Positions 50,738 through 59,412 of a stretch of DNA of 64,000 nucleotides are shown here, in pieces. Position 1 is the first letter of the stretch. Each line of letters begins with the position of its first letter. The translations under genes were made by a program, and so were the position numbers. The DNA is from Amycolatopsis sp. FDAARGOS 1241 (lineage in GTDB: Bacteria > Actinomycetota > Actinomycetes > Mycobacteriales > Pseudonocardiaceae): contig NZ_CP069526.1 of NCBI RefSeq assembly GCF_016889705.1, forward strand, positions 744,001 through 808,000, read 5' to 3'. The notes beneath the pieces were generated by a model that searched no databases, was not told the origin of the DNA, and saw only the letters and a program-made list of their open reading frames with translations.

Positions 50738-51535
50738 ATGCCGGACACCCAGTACGAAGACCTGCTCCGCCTCGTGCTCGAAACGGGCGCGCGCAAGGCG
50801 GACCGCACGGGCACGGGCACGCGGTCGATCTTCGGGCACCAGCTGCGCTACCGGTTGTCCGACGGGTTCCCGCTGATCACGACGAAGAAGGTCCACTTCC
50901 GCTCGATCGCGTTCGAGCTGCTGTGGTTCCTGCGCGGCGATTCGAACGTGTCGTGGCTGCAGGAGAACGGCGTCACGATCTGGGACGAGTGGGCCTCCTC
51001 CGACGGTGAGCTCGGCCCGGTCTACGGCGTGCAGTGGCGGTCGTGGCCGACGCCCGACGGTGGGCACGTCGACCAGATCAGCGAGGTGCTGCGCACGCTG
51101 CGCGAGAACCCCGACTCGCGGCGGATCATCGTGTCGGCGTGGAACGTCGCGGACATCCCGCGCATGGCGCTGCCGCCGTGCCACGCGTTCTTCCAGTTCT
51201 ACGTCGCCGAGGGCAAGCTTTCCTGCCAGCTGTACCAGCGCAGTGCGGACCTGTTCCTCGGGGTGCCGTTCAACATCGCCAGCTACGCGCTGCTCACGCA
51301 CATGATCGCCGACCAGGTCGGCCTCGGCGTCGGCGACTTCGTGTGGACCGGCGGCGACTGCCACATCTACGACAACCACGAAGAGCAGGTGCGCACACAG
51401 CTCGCCCGCGAAGCTCGCCCGTTCCCGACGCTGCGGCTGAAGCCCGCGGACTCGCTGTTCGGCTACACATACGACGACATCTCGGTGGACGGCTACGACC
51501 CGCACCCCGGCATCAAGGCCCCGGTGGCGGTGTGA
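50738..51535 (+). CDS. thyA: Thymidylate synthase
   Basis: 265 residues, the size of short bacterial Thy[16 protein letters not shown] binds the phosphate; the nucleophile Cys is in [34 protein letters not shown] and GDCHIYDNH bind dUMP and folate. It converts dUMP to dTMP using methylene-tetrahydrofolate and yields dihydrofolate. The GTG of the reductase gene overlaps its stop, so synthase and reductase are made together. Confidence 0.97.
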   Translation: MPDTQYEDLLRLVLETGARKADRTGTGTRSIFGHQLRYRLSDGFPLITTKKVHFRSIAFELLWFLRGDSNVSWLQENGVTIWDEWASSDGELGPVYGVQWRSWPTPDGGHVDQISEVLRTLRENPDSRRIIVSAWNVADIPRMALPPCHAFFQFYVAEGKLSCQLYQRSADLFLGVPFNIASYALLTHMIADQVGLGVGDFVWTGGDCHIYDNHEEQVRTQLAREARPFPTLRLKPADSLFGYTYDDISVDGYDPHPGIKAPVAV

Positions 51536-52044
51536 CCGCCGCTCCGCTCTCGGGCGCGCAGCGTGCCGACGGCGCTGACGGCCGGATCGTCGGGCTGGTC
51601 TGGGCGCAGTCGTCGAACGGAGTCATCGGCCGCGACGGCGCCCTGCCGTGGCACCTGCCGGAAGACCTGAAGCACTTCCGCACCCTGACCGCGGGCGCGA
51701 CGGTGCTCATGGGCCGTCGCACGTGGGAGTCGCTTCCGCCGCGCTTCCGGCCCCTGCCCGGCCGCCGGAACCTGGTGCTGTCCAGCACACCCCAGCCCGG
51801 CGTGGAGACCTTCACCGACCTGGATTCGGCCCTCGGCGCCTGCTCCGCCGACGTCTGGATCATCGGCGGCGCGGCGGTTTACGAAGCCGCGGTGCCGTTC
51901 GCCGACCGCATCGTCGTCACCGAACTTCGCACCCCCTTCGACGGCGACACCCACGCTCCGGACGTCGGCCGCCCACCCGATTCCGTCGGGGAGTGGCTGG
52001 AGTCGTCGACTGGCTTGCACTACCGCTTCTTGCGCTGGGGCTGA
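51532..52044 (+). CDS. folA: Dihydrofolate reductase
   Basis: 170 residues, GTG start inside the thyA stop (GTGA). Folate-site features: [31 protein letters not shown] (with the catalytic Asp replaced by Glu or Asp in PEDLKHF), [21 protein letters not shown] for NADPH, and [14 protein letters not shown]. It regenerates tetrahydrofolate for thyA. Confidence 0.95.
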   Translation: MTAAPLSGAQRADGADGRIVGLVWAQSSNGVIGRDGALPWHLPEDLKHFRTLTAGATVLMGRRTWESLPPRFRPLPGRRNLVLSSTPQPGVETFTDLDSALGACSADVWIIGGAAVYEAAVPFADRIVVTELRTPFDGDTHAPDVGRPPDSVGEWLESSTGLHYRFLRWG

Positions 52045-52077
52045 AAAGTCTCGCCGGCACGGTGGCTGCGGCGCGGC

Positions 52078-52113
52078 GAAGGCCGCTTCCCCGGCAACGC
52101 GAAAGCGGCCTTC
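52078..52113. terminator. Terminator between folA and the converging DivIVA-like gene
   Basis: GAAGGCCGCTT-N14-AAGCGGCCTTC, 33 bases past the folA stop and 20 bases before the stop of the minus-strand gene; suits both directions. Confidence 0.7.
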
Positions 52114-52132
52114 CTGCGTCTGGGAACCCCGG

Positions 52133-53239
52133 TCAGGAGCGGGGCTTGCCCGCCGACTGGGACACCGGCTGCGGAGTGCCGTTCTCGGCCTTGGGGTCCG
52201 CGTTGCCGTTCGCCGGAGCCGGCTTGGGCTTGACCGTCGGGGAAGCGGGCGTGGTGGGTGAGTCGACCGAGACGACTTCGGGCTTCGGCTTCGGCGTGGC
52301 GGCGGCAGCAGGGGCCGGCTCGTCGCCACCGACGAGCTTCGACGCCGACGGGATCACGGACTCCGCGGGCAGCGCGGCGAGGAGGCCTTCGCTGCGGCTG
52401 AGGACCTCGTCGGCCATCGCGAGGTTCTTGCGGGCCTGCTCGCGGATCTCGGCGAGGCGCTCGACCTTGCGCGTCGCGGCGGTGGTGCGCTGGGCGGCCT
52501 GCGTGGTGGCCTCGTCGAGGCGGCGCTTGGCTTCCGTCGTGGCTTCGTCGAGGCGGCGCTTGGCTTCCGCCGTCGCTTCGGCGATGCGGCGCTCGGCCTG
52601 CTGCTTGCTGGCCGTGCGCTGATCGGCGATCAGCTTCTCGTGCGCGGTGCGCTCCGCGGTGATCTTCGCGTCGAAGTCGCGCTCGATCTTGCGGCGCTTG
52701 CGCTCGGCTTCGTTGTCGAGGAGTTCCCGGCGCTGGGCCGCCTCGACGGTGAGCCGCTGCACCTCGGCGCGCGTCTCCTTGAGCGCGGCCTCGTGCTCGG
52801 AGTGCAGCGCCTCGGCCTGCTTGTCCAGCTCCTCCACGAGCCGCTGGTAACGCTCCCGCAGCTTCGTCGACGCCTCGGTCGACGAAGCCCAGTGCTTCTC
52901 CGCCGCGACCTGTGCGCGCTTCGTGACCTCTTCGGCCCGCGCGTTCGCGAGCTGGACGGTGCGCTGCATCCGCTCGTCCAGGTCCTCGAGCCGTTCCGGT
53001 GGCTTCATCAGCTCGTCGACGCGGTCCTGGAGTTTGGCCACTTCGCCGCGCGCGGTCTCGAGCTCGCGCTGCAGCGTCGCGACCTGGGTCGCCGCCGAGT
53101 CGCGATCGCTGATCAGCCGGCGCAGCTGCGCCTCGACGTGATCGAGGTACTGCCGCACCTCGGTCCGGTCGAAGCCGTGCCACGCCTGGGTGTATTCGCG
53201 CCGGAGAGGCAGGAGGCCGTTGTCTCGCTCGGGAACCAT
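52133..53239 (-). CDS. DivIVA/Wag31-like coiled-coil protein
   Basis: 368 residues. The N-terminal segment PLRREYTQAWHGFDRTEVRQYLDHVEAQLRRL is the DivIVA membrane-binding module. Residues 40-280 are almost unbroken coiled coil, and the last 90 residues are a Pro/Ala/Lys-rich disordered tail. Proteins of this kind mark cell poles or septa in actinomycetes and organise polar growth. An 11-residue unit is repeated in tandem inside the coil. The ATG at 53239 was chosen; one at 53263 would add eight residues. It is not the main Wag31 of a dcw cluster, since no division genes are near. Confidence 0.8.
   Translation of the reverse strand: MVPERDNGLLPLRREYTQAWHGFDRTEVRQYLDHVEAQLRRLISDRDSAATQVATLQRELETARGEVAKLQDRVDELMKPPERLEDLDERMQRTVQLANARAEEVTKRAQVAAEKHWASSTEASTKLRERYQRLVEELDKQAEALHSEHEAALKETRAEVQRLTVEAAQRRELLDNEAERKRRKIERDFDAKITAERTAHEKLIADQRTASKQQAERRIAEATAEAKRRLDEATTEAKRRLDEATTQAAQRTTAATRKVERLAEIREQARKNLAMADEVLSRSEGLLAALPAESVIPSASKLVGGDEPAPAAAATPKPKPEVVSVDSPTTPASPTVKPKPAPANGNADPKAENGTPQPVSQSAGKPRS
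52507..52572 (-). repeat. 33-bp tandem repeat inside the coiled-coil gene
   Basis: Two adjacent 33-base units differing at two or three positions; they encode EAKRRLDEATT twice, an 11-residue (hendecad) coiled-coil unit. Confidence 0.8.
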
Positions 53240-53361
53240 AGGCCCGACCGTACCCGCGCACATTGTGTCGTCGGCGTCAGGAGTGGTGATTCACCGCCAC
53301 GTGTCGAGCGCATCCTGGTGATCGTCGCCTGAACGGCCTCACCCGCTCCGACGCTCCGTGA

Positions 53362-55353
53362 CTACCAGTGGAACCCGCGCGACAGCCGGGCGAGCGCCAT
53401 CGCCGCGCGCGACAGGTGCATCTCCCCGCGGCCGATCTTGAGCCGGCCCGAGCCGCCGGCCGCCGTCGAGTCGGGGAAGATCCGGAAGCCCTGGTACGCG
53501 ATCGCATCGGTGAGGCCCGGCGCCAGCGCGTAGGTGAGGCCGATCGCCTGCCCCGCCGGGGTGCCGATGTGCTTCGGCCGTTCGATCAGTGCCTTCATCA
53601 CCATGTCGGCCGCCTGCTCCGGCGACTTCGTGGGGAACGCGTCGTAGATCTTCGTCGGCCGGATCATGGGCGTGCGCACGAGCGGCATGTGGATCGTGGT
53701 GAACGTGATCCCGTCGCCGTGCGTCTCCGTCGCGGCGATGCGCGAGAAGTAGTCGAGCGCGGCCTTCGACGCGGCGTACGCGGAGAAGCGCGGCGCGATG
53801 CCCTGCACGCCGATCGACGACACGTTCACGATGTGGCCGAACTTCCGCTCCGACATGTGCGGAAGGACCGCGAGGATCAGCCGCACCGCGCCGAAGTAGT
53901 TGATGGCCATGGCGCGCTCGTAGTCGTGCATGCGCTCGTACGACAGCTTGATCGACCGGCGGATCGAGCGGCCCGCGTTGTTCACGAGCATGTCGATCCG
54001 GCCGTGCTCCGCGAGCATCGCGTCGACGGCCTTGTGCACCGAGTCCTCGTCGGTCAGGTCCGCGGGGTAGACGGACGCGGTGCCGCCCGCCGCGATGATC
54101 TCGTCGCGCACCTCTTCCAGCTCGTGCTGGCGCCGGGCCACCAGCAGCGGCACGCCGCCCGCGGCCGCGACCTTCAGCGCCGTCGCGCGCCCGATGCCCG
54201 ACGACGCACCGGTGATGATCACGCGCCGCCCGTCCAGCTCGCCGCGCGGGCCGTGCTTGCGCGCGCGGAACGGGTCGAGGTGCTCACGCCAGTAGCGCCA
54301 CAGCGTCGCCGCGTAGTCGTCGAGCCGCGGCACCTCGACGCCGGTGCCCGCCAGCGCCTTGCGCGTCTCGGCCGACGCGAACACCGACGGGAACGCCATC
54401 GTCTCCAGCAGCACCGGCGGGATGCCGAGGCGCTCGAGCACCGCGTCCCTCGCGATCGTGAAGCCCGGGATGTGCTCGCTGAGCTTCGCCAGCCCGACGA
54501 TCCGCTTCGACACGCCCTCGCCCAGTTGCACGGTGATCGTCGGCGCGCCCGCTGCCCGCGCGAAGGCGTTGTACACCGACACCACCGGCTGGGGCTCGGG
54601 GTTCACGAGGTGGAAGGCGCGGCCGTCGACGCCGGGGGTGGTCACGAGCTTCAGCAGCGCCTTGGCGACGTAGTCGACCGGCACCACGTTGGTGTCGCCG
54701 AGGTCCGGCCCGACGAGCGGCAGATCGGGCAGCCCGGCGAGCCTGCTGATGGCGGGGAACAGGTAGTACGGCCCGTCGACCTTGTCCATCTCGCCGGTCT
54801 CGGAGTCGCCGACGACCACGGCGGGCCGGTACACGCGCCACGGCACCTCGTGCTGCTCGCGCACCAGCTTCTCGGCTTCGAACTTCGTGCGGTGGTACGG
54901 CGTGATCAGCCGCTGGCCGACGTCGAACATGTCCTCGGTGAACAGGCCCTCGTGATCACCCGCCACGGCCACGGACGACACGTGGTGCAGGCAGCCGGCG
55001 CGCAGGTCCGCGGCGAGGTCCACGACGTGCTGCGTACCGTCCACATTGGCCTTGATGCTCGCCTCGTCGTCGGCGGTGAGGTCGTAGAGCGCGGCCAGGT
55101 GCACCACGTGGTCCACTCCACGCAGGTCGGTGCGGTCCTGCTCGGACACGCCGAGCAGGGGCTCGCCGAGGTCCCCGGTCACGAGCGTCACGCGCTCCGC
55201 GTGGGGCCAGCCGTCGACCAATTCGGCCAGCTTCTCGCGCGAGCCCGCGCGCACCACGAGGGCGACGCGGTCCGCGTCCGGCCGCGTGAGCAGCTGCCGG
55301 GTGAACTGGCGCCCGATCAAGCCGGTCGCCCCCGTCACCAAGAACGTCGCCAT
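53362..55353 (-). CDS. Two-domain fatty acyl-CoA (or acyl-ACP) reductase
   Basis: 663 residues. Residues 1-375 are an extended SDR of the thioester-reductase type: FLVTGATGLIGRQFTRQLL, VHLAALYDLTADDEASIKANVDGT, VSSVAVAGD, catalytic YHRTK. From 390 a second, classical SDR follows: VIITGASSGIGRATALKVAAAGG, MLVNNAGRSIRR, NVSSIGVQGIAPRFSAYAASK. This tandem layout is that of the Marinobacter-type fatty acyl reductases and mycobacterial AcrA1. The N-terminal domain reduces the thioester and the other may reduce the aldehyde to alcohol. ATG with GGCGGAGGG upstream; a GTTACT palindrome lies about 90 bases ahead. Together with the carboxylic acid reductase the window thus has two routes to fatty aldehydes or alcohols. 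Confidence 0.88.
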   Translation of the reverse strand: MATFLVTGATGLIGRQFTRQLLTRPDADRVALVVRAGSREKLAELVDGWPHAERVTLVTGDLGEPLLGVSEQDRTDLRGVDHVVHLAALYDLTADDEASIKANVDGTQHVVDLAADLRAGCLHHVSSVAVAGDHEGLFTEDMFDVGQRLITPYHRTKFEAEKLVREQHEVPWRVYRPAVVVGDSETGEMDKVDGPYYLFPAISRLAGLPDLPLVGPDLGDTNVVPVDYVAKALLKLVTTPGVDGRAFHLVNPEPQPVVSVYNAFARAAGAPTITVQLGEGVSKRIVGLAKLSEHIPGFTIARDAVLERLGIPPVLLETMAFPSVFASAETRKALAGTGVEVPRLDDYAATLWRYWREHLDPFRARKHGPRGELDGRRVIITGASSGIGRATALKVAAAGGVPLLVARRQHELEEVRDEIIAAGGTASVYPADLTDEDSVHKAVDAMLAEHGRIDMLVNNAGRSIRRSIKLSYERMHDYERAMAINYFGAVRLILAVLPHMSERKFGHIVNVSSIGVQGIAPRFSAYAASKAALDYFSRIAATETHGDGITFTTIHMPLVRTPMIRPTKIYDAFPTKSPEQAADMVMKALIERPKHIGTPAGQAIGLTYALAPGLTDAIAYQGFRIFPDSTAAGGSGRLKIGRGEMHLSRAAMALARLSRGFHW

Positions 55354-55438
55354 CCGAATCACCCTCCGCCGTTCGCCGCTGGACCCTTGCGCATTCTGCT
55401 GTATGGACGCCGTGCTGACCACAGCGTGCCTGCGTGAT

Positions 55439-55454
55439 GTTACTCGTTAGTAAC
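55439..55454. promoter_or_regulatory. GTTACT-N4-AGTAAC palindrome, probable TetR-type operator
   Basis: GTTACTCGTTAGTAAC, perfect arms of six; 86-101 bases upstream of the acyl reductase start. Sites of the TTACT...AGTAA form are common for TetR regulators of lipid genes in actinobacteria. Confidence 0.65.
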
Positions 55455-55634
55455 TTGTGAACCGCACGGGGGCCCCGCAGGTCGAGAGCGGTTTCTGCGG
55501 AGGCCCGAGTCCCGGTGCGTGGTACGAACGGGCCGTTCACGCCGTGCGGGCGGCGGCACGAATGGCCCACCCGCGCCAGTGCGGGGTGCCGCAACAGTGC
55601 CCGCCGGTGCCCGGTCTACCGGCACGAAAAGGCA

Positions 55635-55663
55635 GAGCCCCGGCAGGAATCCCGCCGGGGCTC
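55635..55663 (-). terminator. Terminator of the sortase operon
   Basis: GAGCCCCGGC-N9-GCCGGGGCTC, followed on the minus strand by TGCCTTTTCG; 18 bases past the sortase stop. Confidence 0.8.
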
Positions 55664-55680
55664 CGCGTCACCGAGCTGGA

Positions 55681-56385
55681 TCAGACCGGGTCCGCGATCA
55701 CGACCCGGTTCTCCTCGTACCCGTCGGTCCCGCCGATCCAGCGGCCGCCGCAGGTCACCAGCACCACGCGGTGCGGCCCGGCCTGTCCGAACAAGTCGTC
55801 GGCACGGCCGGGGAGATCGTCCTTGTGCACGGTGACCAGCTGCGAGACCCGGTACTTCGACGTCTTGCCCGCACTGTCCACTATGGTCACCTCACCGCCG
55901 ATGCGCTCGTTCCACAGCTCGGCGAACGGCCCCGTTGCGCCCTTCCAGTTCACGTGCCCGGCGAAGACGCTCGCGCCGCTCACCGCGTCGAGGGCGGCGC
56001 CCCACCAGGCGGCCTGGCCGATGTCCGAGGGCACCGGCAGCGTGTTGCCCGGGCCGAGGCCCTGGCGCACCATCGCGGCCGTCCCGCCGCCCGGCAGCCG
56101 GATCGTGCCCGGTTTCTGCGGCCCGGGTTGCTTGTGCTCCACCGGCGCGGCGGGCGGCGATGCCGTGGGTGTCGACGACGGCGCCGTCGACACCGGCGGG
56201 GGAGCCGACGACGCTGGCGTGGGCGAAGGAGAAGGCACCACGCCGAGGGCGGCGGCGGCCGGCTGCGCGGTGCCGGCCACCACCGCCGTCGGGGGTGCGC
56301 TGATCACGACGGCGGCGAGTTCCACTCCGAGGACGCTCGCCGCGCCGAGGACGAAACCGGTGAGCAACCGGCTCTTGCTTGCCAT
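55681..56385 (-). CDS. Class F-like sortase
   Basis: 234 residues. An N-terminal membrane anchor (LLTGFVLGAASVLGVELAAVV) is followed by a Pro/Ser/Ala linker and the sortase barrel. The catalytic triad can be read: His in SVFAGHVNWKG, Cys in VVLVTCGGRW, and Arg in GYEENRVVIA near the C-terminus. Class F enzymes of actinobacteria are compact and anchored in this way. It follows the surface-protein gene by 17 bases, so that protein is the likely substrate or partner. GAGAG lies upstream of the ATG. Confidence 0.88.
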   Translation of the reverse strand: MASKSRLLTGFVLGAASVLGVELAAVVISAPPTAVVAGTAQPAAAALGVVPSPSPTPASSAPPPVSTAPSSTPTASPPAAPVEHKQPGPQKPGTIRLPGGGTAAMVRQGLGPGNTLPVPSDIGQAAWWGAALDAVSGASVFAGHVNWKGATGPFAELWNERIGGEVTIVDSAGKTSKYRVSQLVTVHKDDLPGRADDLFGQAGPHRVVLVTCGGRWIGGTDGYEENRVVIADPV

Positions 56386-56402
56386 ACCCGTACCGCTCTC
56401 GC

Positions 56403-57905
56403 CTACCTCCGGGACGCCCGGCGCGCGGCGAACCCGACCAGAGCCGAACCGAGGAGCGCGAGCGCGGCGAGGCCGAGCAGCCCCGGCGTCGAGTAGCTCG
56501 TGTCCACGGCGCCCTTCGCCATCGCCACGGGCTGGTCGCCGGCGGGGATCGCGTGCGGTACTTCGTTCGGCGTGTTGACCAGTGAGAGCGCCAGTGTGCC
56601 GCCCGGCTTCAGTGAACCGCACACCGAGGGCGGGTTTTTCGGGTCGAACGCGTTCTCGTAACCCGGCGGCGCGTTCACCTCGACGACGCAGACATCCTGC
56701 GGCGCGAGCAGGTTGCCGACGGTCACCCCGCCGGTGTCGCCACTGGTCGTGACCACCACGGGTTGTCCGTCGGGACCGGTGAGCGGCTTGCCGTCCTGCC
56801 CGGTGGCGGCGGTCTTCTTGTCCGCGCCGGTGATCCGCAGCGCGGCGCCGCCGATGCCCTTGCCGGTCTTCGCGTCCTTCTTGGTCACCTGGACCTCGCC
56901 CGGCTTCGCGACGGCCGCGACGCCCTGTGCGGTCAGCGTTTTCTCCCCGCCGGTGGAAACCACGTTCTGGATGCCGGTGTTCACCGGGTTCTGCACGTAC
57001 GGCCGGTCGGCCGGCGCGGAGAGCGACGTCGAGAGCTTCGGCTGGTCGCCGGTCGGCGTGAGCTTCACCGAGATCGTGCCGTCGGCACCGGTCTTCAGCG
57101 TGGTCTCGGTCTGCGCGGCCTGGCCGGCCGCGCTGCCGCTCGTCGCGTCCGCGGCCTGCCCGGCATCTGCGGGTTCGGAGTCAGCGGCGAGCGTCGCGTC
57201 GGCAGCGTCGATCTTCACGGGCACGTCGGGCACACCGGTGCCCTTGGCGTTCTTGACCGTGATCGTCCAGGTCGCCGCCGTGCCGAGGTGCTGGTCGCCC
57301 TTCGGCGGCGTCACCGACGCGGTCCACGGGCCGCGGTTGGTTTCGGCGTCGGCGGTCAGCTTCGCGACGTCGTCGTAGGCGGCCTGCGACTTGGCCTTGA
57401 GCGCCTTGAGGTGGAAGTCGGCGTCGTAGCCGATCTCCGCCTTGGACAGGTTCGGGTCGAGGTCGTCGTGGCCGGGGCGCGGGGCCGCGGTCCACGAGTG
57501 CAGCAGGTGCGCGAGCGCGGCCGCGACGTTCGCGTCCTTGGTGTCGCCGTAGCGCAGCAGCAGGTACGAGATGTTCGCCGCGTGGTCGGCGGGGATCTTC
57601 TCGCCCCACTTCGTGAGCAGCTCGTCGCCGGGCTTGTACTTCTCGCTGGTGTCCGGTGCCTTCAACTGGAAGCTGACGCAGAACACCTGCTTGCCGCCGA
57701 CGAGGTACGACCCCAGCCAGTTGCGGCTCGCCGGCTTGCCCTCGACGGACTGGCCCGGCTTGATCTCGAGTCCGACGCCCTCCTGGGTCGCGGCGCTCGC
57801 GGGTGTCGTTCCGACTGCGGTGATGGAGAGTGCGCCGACCAGCGTGGCAGCGATCAGGCCGGCAGCAGAGCGCAGGCGAGCGCGCGGGCGTGAAGACAAC
57901 CCCAT
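56403..57905 (-). CDS. Surface adhesin with N-terminal thioester (TQxA) domain and SpaA-like repeats
   Basis: 500 residues. Signal peptide ending PASAA. Residues 45-190 look like a thioester domain, in which the Cys of GKQVFCVSFQL would bond to a Gln further on; such domains attach covalently to host or environmental surfaces. Next come a beta-sandwich (WTASVTPPKGDQHLGTAATW) and a prealbumin-like SpaA domain (VQVTKKDAKTGKGIGGAALRI, CVVEVNAPPGYENAF). The end reads STPGLLGLAALALLGSALVGF with RRASRR as the tail, so a membrane anchor with basic end is present, but no clear LPxTG. First gene of the operon with the sortase; GGAG precedes the ATG. Confidence 0.85.
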   Translation of the reverse strand: MGLSSRPRARLRSAAGLIAATLVGALSITAVGTTPASAATQEGVGLEIKPGQSVEGKPASRNWLGSYLVGGKQVFCVSFQLKAPDTSEKYKPGDELLTKWGEKIPADHAANISYLLLRYGDTKDANVAAALAHLLHSWTAAPRPGHDDLDPNLSKAEIGYDADFHLKALKAKSQAAYDDVAKLTADAETNRGPWTASVTPPKGDQHLGTAATWTITVKNAKGTGVPDVPVKIDAADATLAADSEPADAGQAADATSGSAAGQAAQTETTLKTGADGTISVKLTPTGDQPKLSTSLSAPADRPYVQNPVNTGIQNVVSTGGEKTLTAQGVAAVAKPGEVQVTKKDAKTGKGIGGAALRITGADKKTAATGQDGKPLTGPDGQPVVVTTSGDTGGVTVGNLLAPQDVCVVEVNAPPGYENAFDPKNPPSVCGSLKPGGTLALSLVNTPNEVPHAIPAGDQPVAMAKGAVDTSYSTPGLLGLAALALLGSALVGFAARRASRR

Positions 57906-58237
57906 GGTGTGTTGACTCCTTCAACGTGCCTTGCTCCGACGCCTCTACGTCGCCGCAGGTCACACGATCGAACAACTCCCCGACACGCCTTCGGTCACTT
58001 CCCGAACACGCGTAGTGAAGGTTCGCGGGTGATCACTGAGATTGTCTAGGGGCCATCGGGTGACCTGCGGTGAACGGTCGTGATCTCGGTCGCATACGGT
58101 GTAACCCGGTGCGGGTCGGGTCACCTGATCGAATGCTTGGGTAAAGTGTTCTTTACTCGACGTCCTCGAACGGGAACCAGCAGGCCCGGGCGGTCGTTGA
58201 ACCCGATGCAAGGTGCCAGCAGATCCAGGAGGATCAG
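57906..58237. other. Divergent promoter region between the adhesin operon and the Bax-inhibitor-1 gene
   Basis: 332 bases without a gene. It includes GTGATCAC near 58027 and the palindrome at 58141-58156. AT-richer than its surroundings in parts, as expected for two promoters. Confidence 0.55.
58141..58156. promoter_or_regulatory. GTAAAG-N4-CTTTAC palindrome upstream of the Bax-inhibitor-1 gene
   Basis: GTAAAGTGTTCTTTAC, perfect six-base arms in AT-rich sequence, 82 bases before the GTG. Could be an operator or overlap the -10 region. Confidence 0.55.
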
Positions 58238-59104
58238 GTGCGTTCCAGTAGCAACCCGGCGTTCCGCAACCTGCCCCGCGGCTCGGCCGCCCAGGGGCAG
58301 TACGGGCCGAACGTCGGCTTCGACCAGCAGCCCTACGGGTACGCCCAGGGCCAGGGTGGCGTGCCCGGTTACGCGCCGGGCCGGATGGCCGCCGGTTCCG
58401 GCGACCGCCCGATGACGGTCGACGACGTCGTCGTCAAGACCGGTCTCTCGTTGGGCACCGCGCTGCTCTTCGGTGTCCTCACGGCGATCTGGGCCCAGTC
58501 CCAGCTGCTCGTCGACGGCCTCGGGCGGGTCACCGGCATGAGCGGGCCGCTCCTCGGCGCGCTGTTCGGCGGGCTGATCGTGGGTCTCGTCATCTCGCTG
58601 GTGATCATCTTCGGGCAGAAGGCGAACGGTCCGCTCACGCTTGTGTACTCGGCCGCCGAGGGTGTTTTCCTGGGTGCGCTGAGTGGGTTGTTCGAGCTCA
58701 TCTACCCGGGCATCGCGCTGCAGGCGCTGATCGGCACCGCGGGTGTGTTCATCGCGATGCTGGTGGTCTACAAGACCGGCGCCGTGAAGGTCACGCCGAA
58801 GCTGACCAAGTGGATCGTCGGCGCCGTCGGCGGTGTCGTGGTCCTGATGCTGGTCAACCTGCTCACCGCGTTGTTCTTCGGCTTCAACCCACTGCGCGAC
58901 GGCGGCCCGATCGCGATCATCTTCAGCCTCGTGGTCATCGGCATCGCCGCGTTCAGCTTCCTGCTCGACTTCGACCAGGCCGACCGCATGATCCGTTCGG
59001 GCATGCCGGCCAAGTGGGCGTGGTACGCGGCTTTCGGCCTCATGACCACGCTGGTGTGGCTGTACCTCGAGATCCTGCGGCTGTTGTCGTACCTGCGCGA
59101 CTGA
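58238..59104 (+). CDS. Bax inhibitor-1/YccA-family membrane protein
   Basis: 288 residues, GTG after AGGAGGATC. A Gly/Gln/Tyr-rich cytoplasmic head (residues 1-60) precedes seven membrane spans, for example GTALLFGVLTAIWAQ, LLGALFGGLIVGLVISLVIIF and GPIAIIFSLVVIGIAAFSFLL. The family's conserved acidic pair region DFDQADRMI is present. Members are calcium-leak or stress-related membrane proteins; the bacterial role is not settled. Single-gene unit with its own terminator. Confidence 0.92.
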   Translation: MRSSSNPAFRNLPRGSAAQGQYGPNVGFDQQPYGYAQGQGGVPGYAPGRMAAGSGDRPMTVDDVVVKTGLSLGTALLFGVLTAIWAQSQLLVDGLGRVTGMSGPLLGALFGGLIVGLVISLVIIFGQKANGPLTLVYSAAEGVFLGALSGLFELIYPGIALQALIGTAGVFIAMLVVYKTGAVKVTPKLTKWIVGAVGGVVVLMLVNLLTALFFGFNPLRDGGPIAIIFSLVVIGIAAFSFLLDFDQADRMIRSGMPAKWAWYAAFGLMTTLVWLYLEILRLLSYLRD

Positions 59105-59125
59105 CGTTCGCGCGGGATTCCCGAG

Positions 59126-59158
59126 AAGGCGCTCCGTGAATCCACGGGGCGCCTTTTC
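59126..59158 (+). terminator. Terminator of the Bax-inhibitor-1 gene
   Basis: AAGGCGCTCCGTG-AATC-CACGGGGCGCCTT with one T-G mismatch, then TTCC; 21 bases past the stop. Confidence 0.85.
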
Positions 59159-59196
59159 CGTGTGCGCTCCGGGAATGCTCTGCTTCGCGCGACGGA

Positions 59197-59208
59197 GTGC
59201 GTACGCAC
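59197..59208. promoter_or_regulatory. GTGCGTACGCAC palindrome upstream of the MFS exporter
   Basis: Perfect 12-bp palindrome followed by CGTACG (so CGTACG occurs twice), about 205 bases before the exporter start. Confidence 0.4.
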
Positions 59209-59412
59209 CGTACGAATTGCTGGTGCCTCGTCGCAGGTGGGACAGTCACCGGAATCTTCGGCGGGACGCGAAAATTCGCCTGTTCTTTGCGCGGGCGAAA
59301 CCGTTCGCTTTTTGTCGGACCCCTCATCTACTCTCGACGACGTCGCGCAAGGGGGACCCGGGAGCCGGGCTTGCGCGGCTTCCGTTACCTGGCAGATGGG
59401 GATGGGTTCCGC

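Larger units (their letters stand above)
55354..55680. other. Intergenic region between the acyl reductase and the sortase gene
   Basis: 327 bases with no gene. Contains the palindrome at 55439-55454 (reductase promoter side) and the sortase terminator at 55635-55663. The stretch between is GC-rich with short imperfect hairpins only. Confidence 0.6.
59105..59412. other. Region upstream of the MFS exporter gene
   Basis: 308 bases without a gene. After the terminator it contains the palindrome at 59197-59208, which is extended by CGTACG repeats, and AT-richer sequence at 59270-59320 that may hold the promoter. No divergent regulator accompanies the exporter. Confidence 0.5.
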
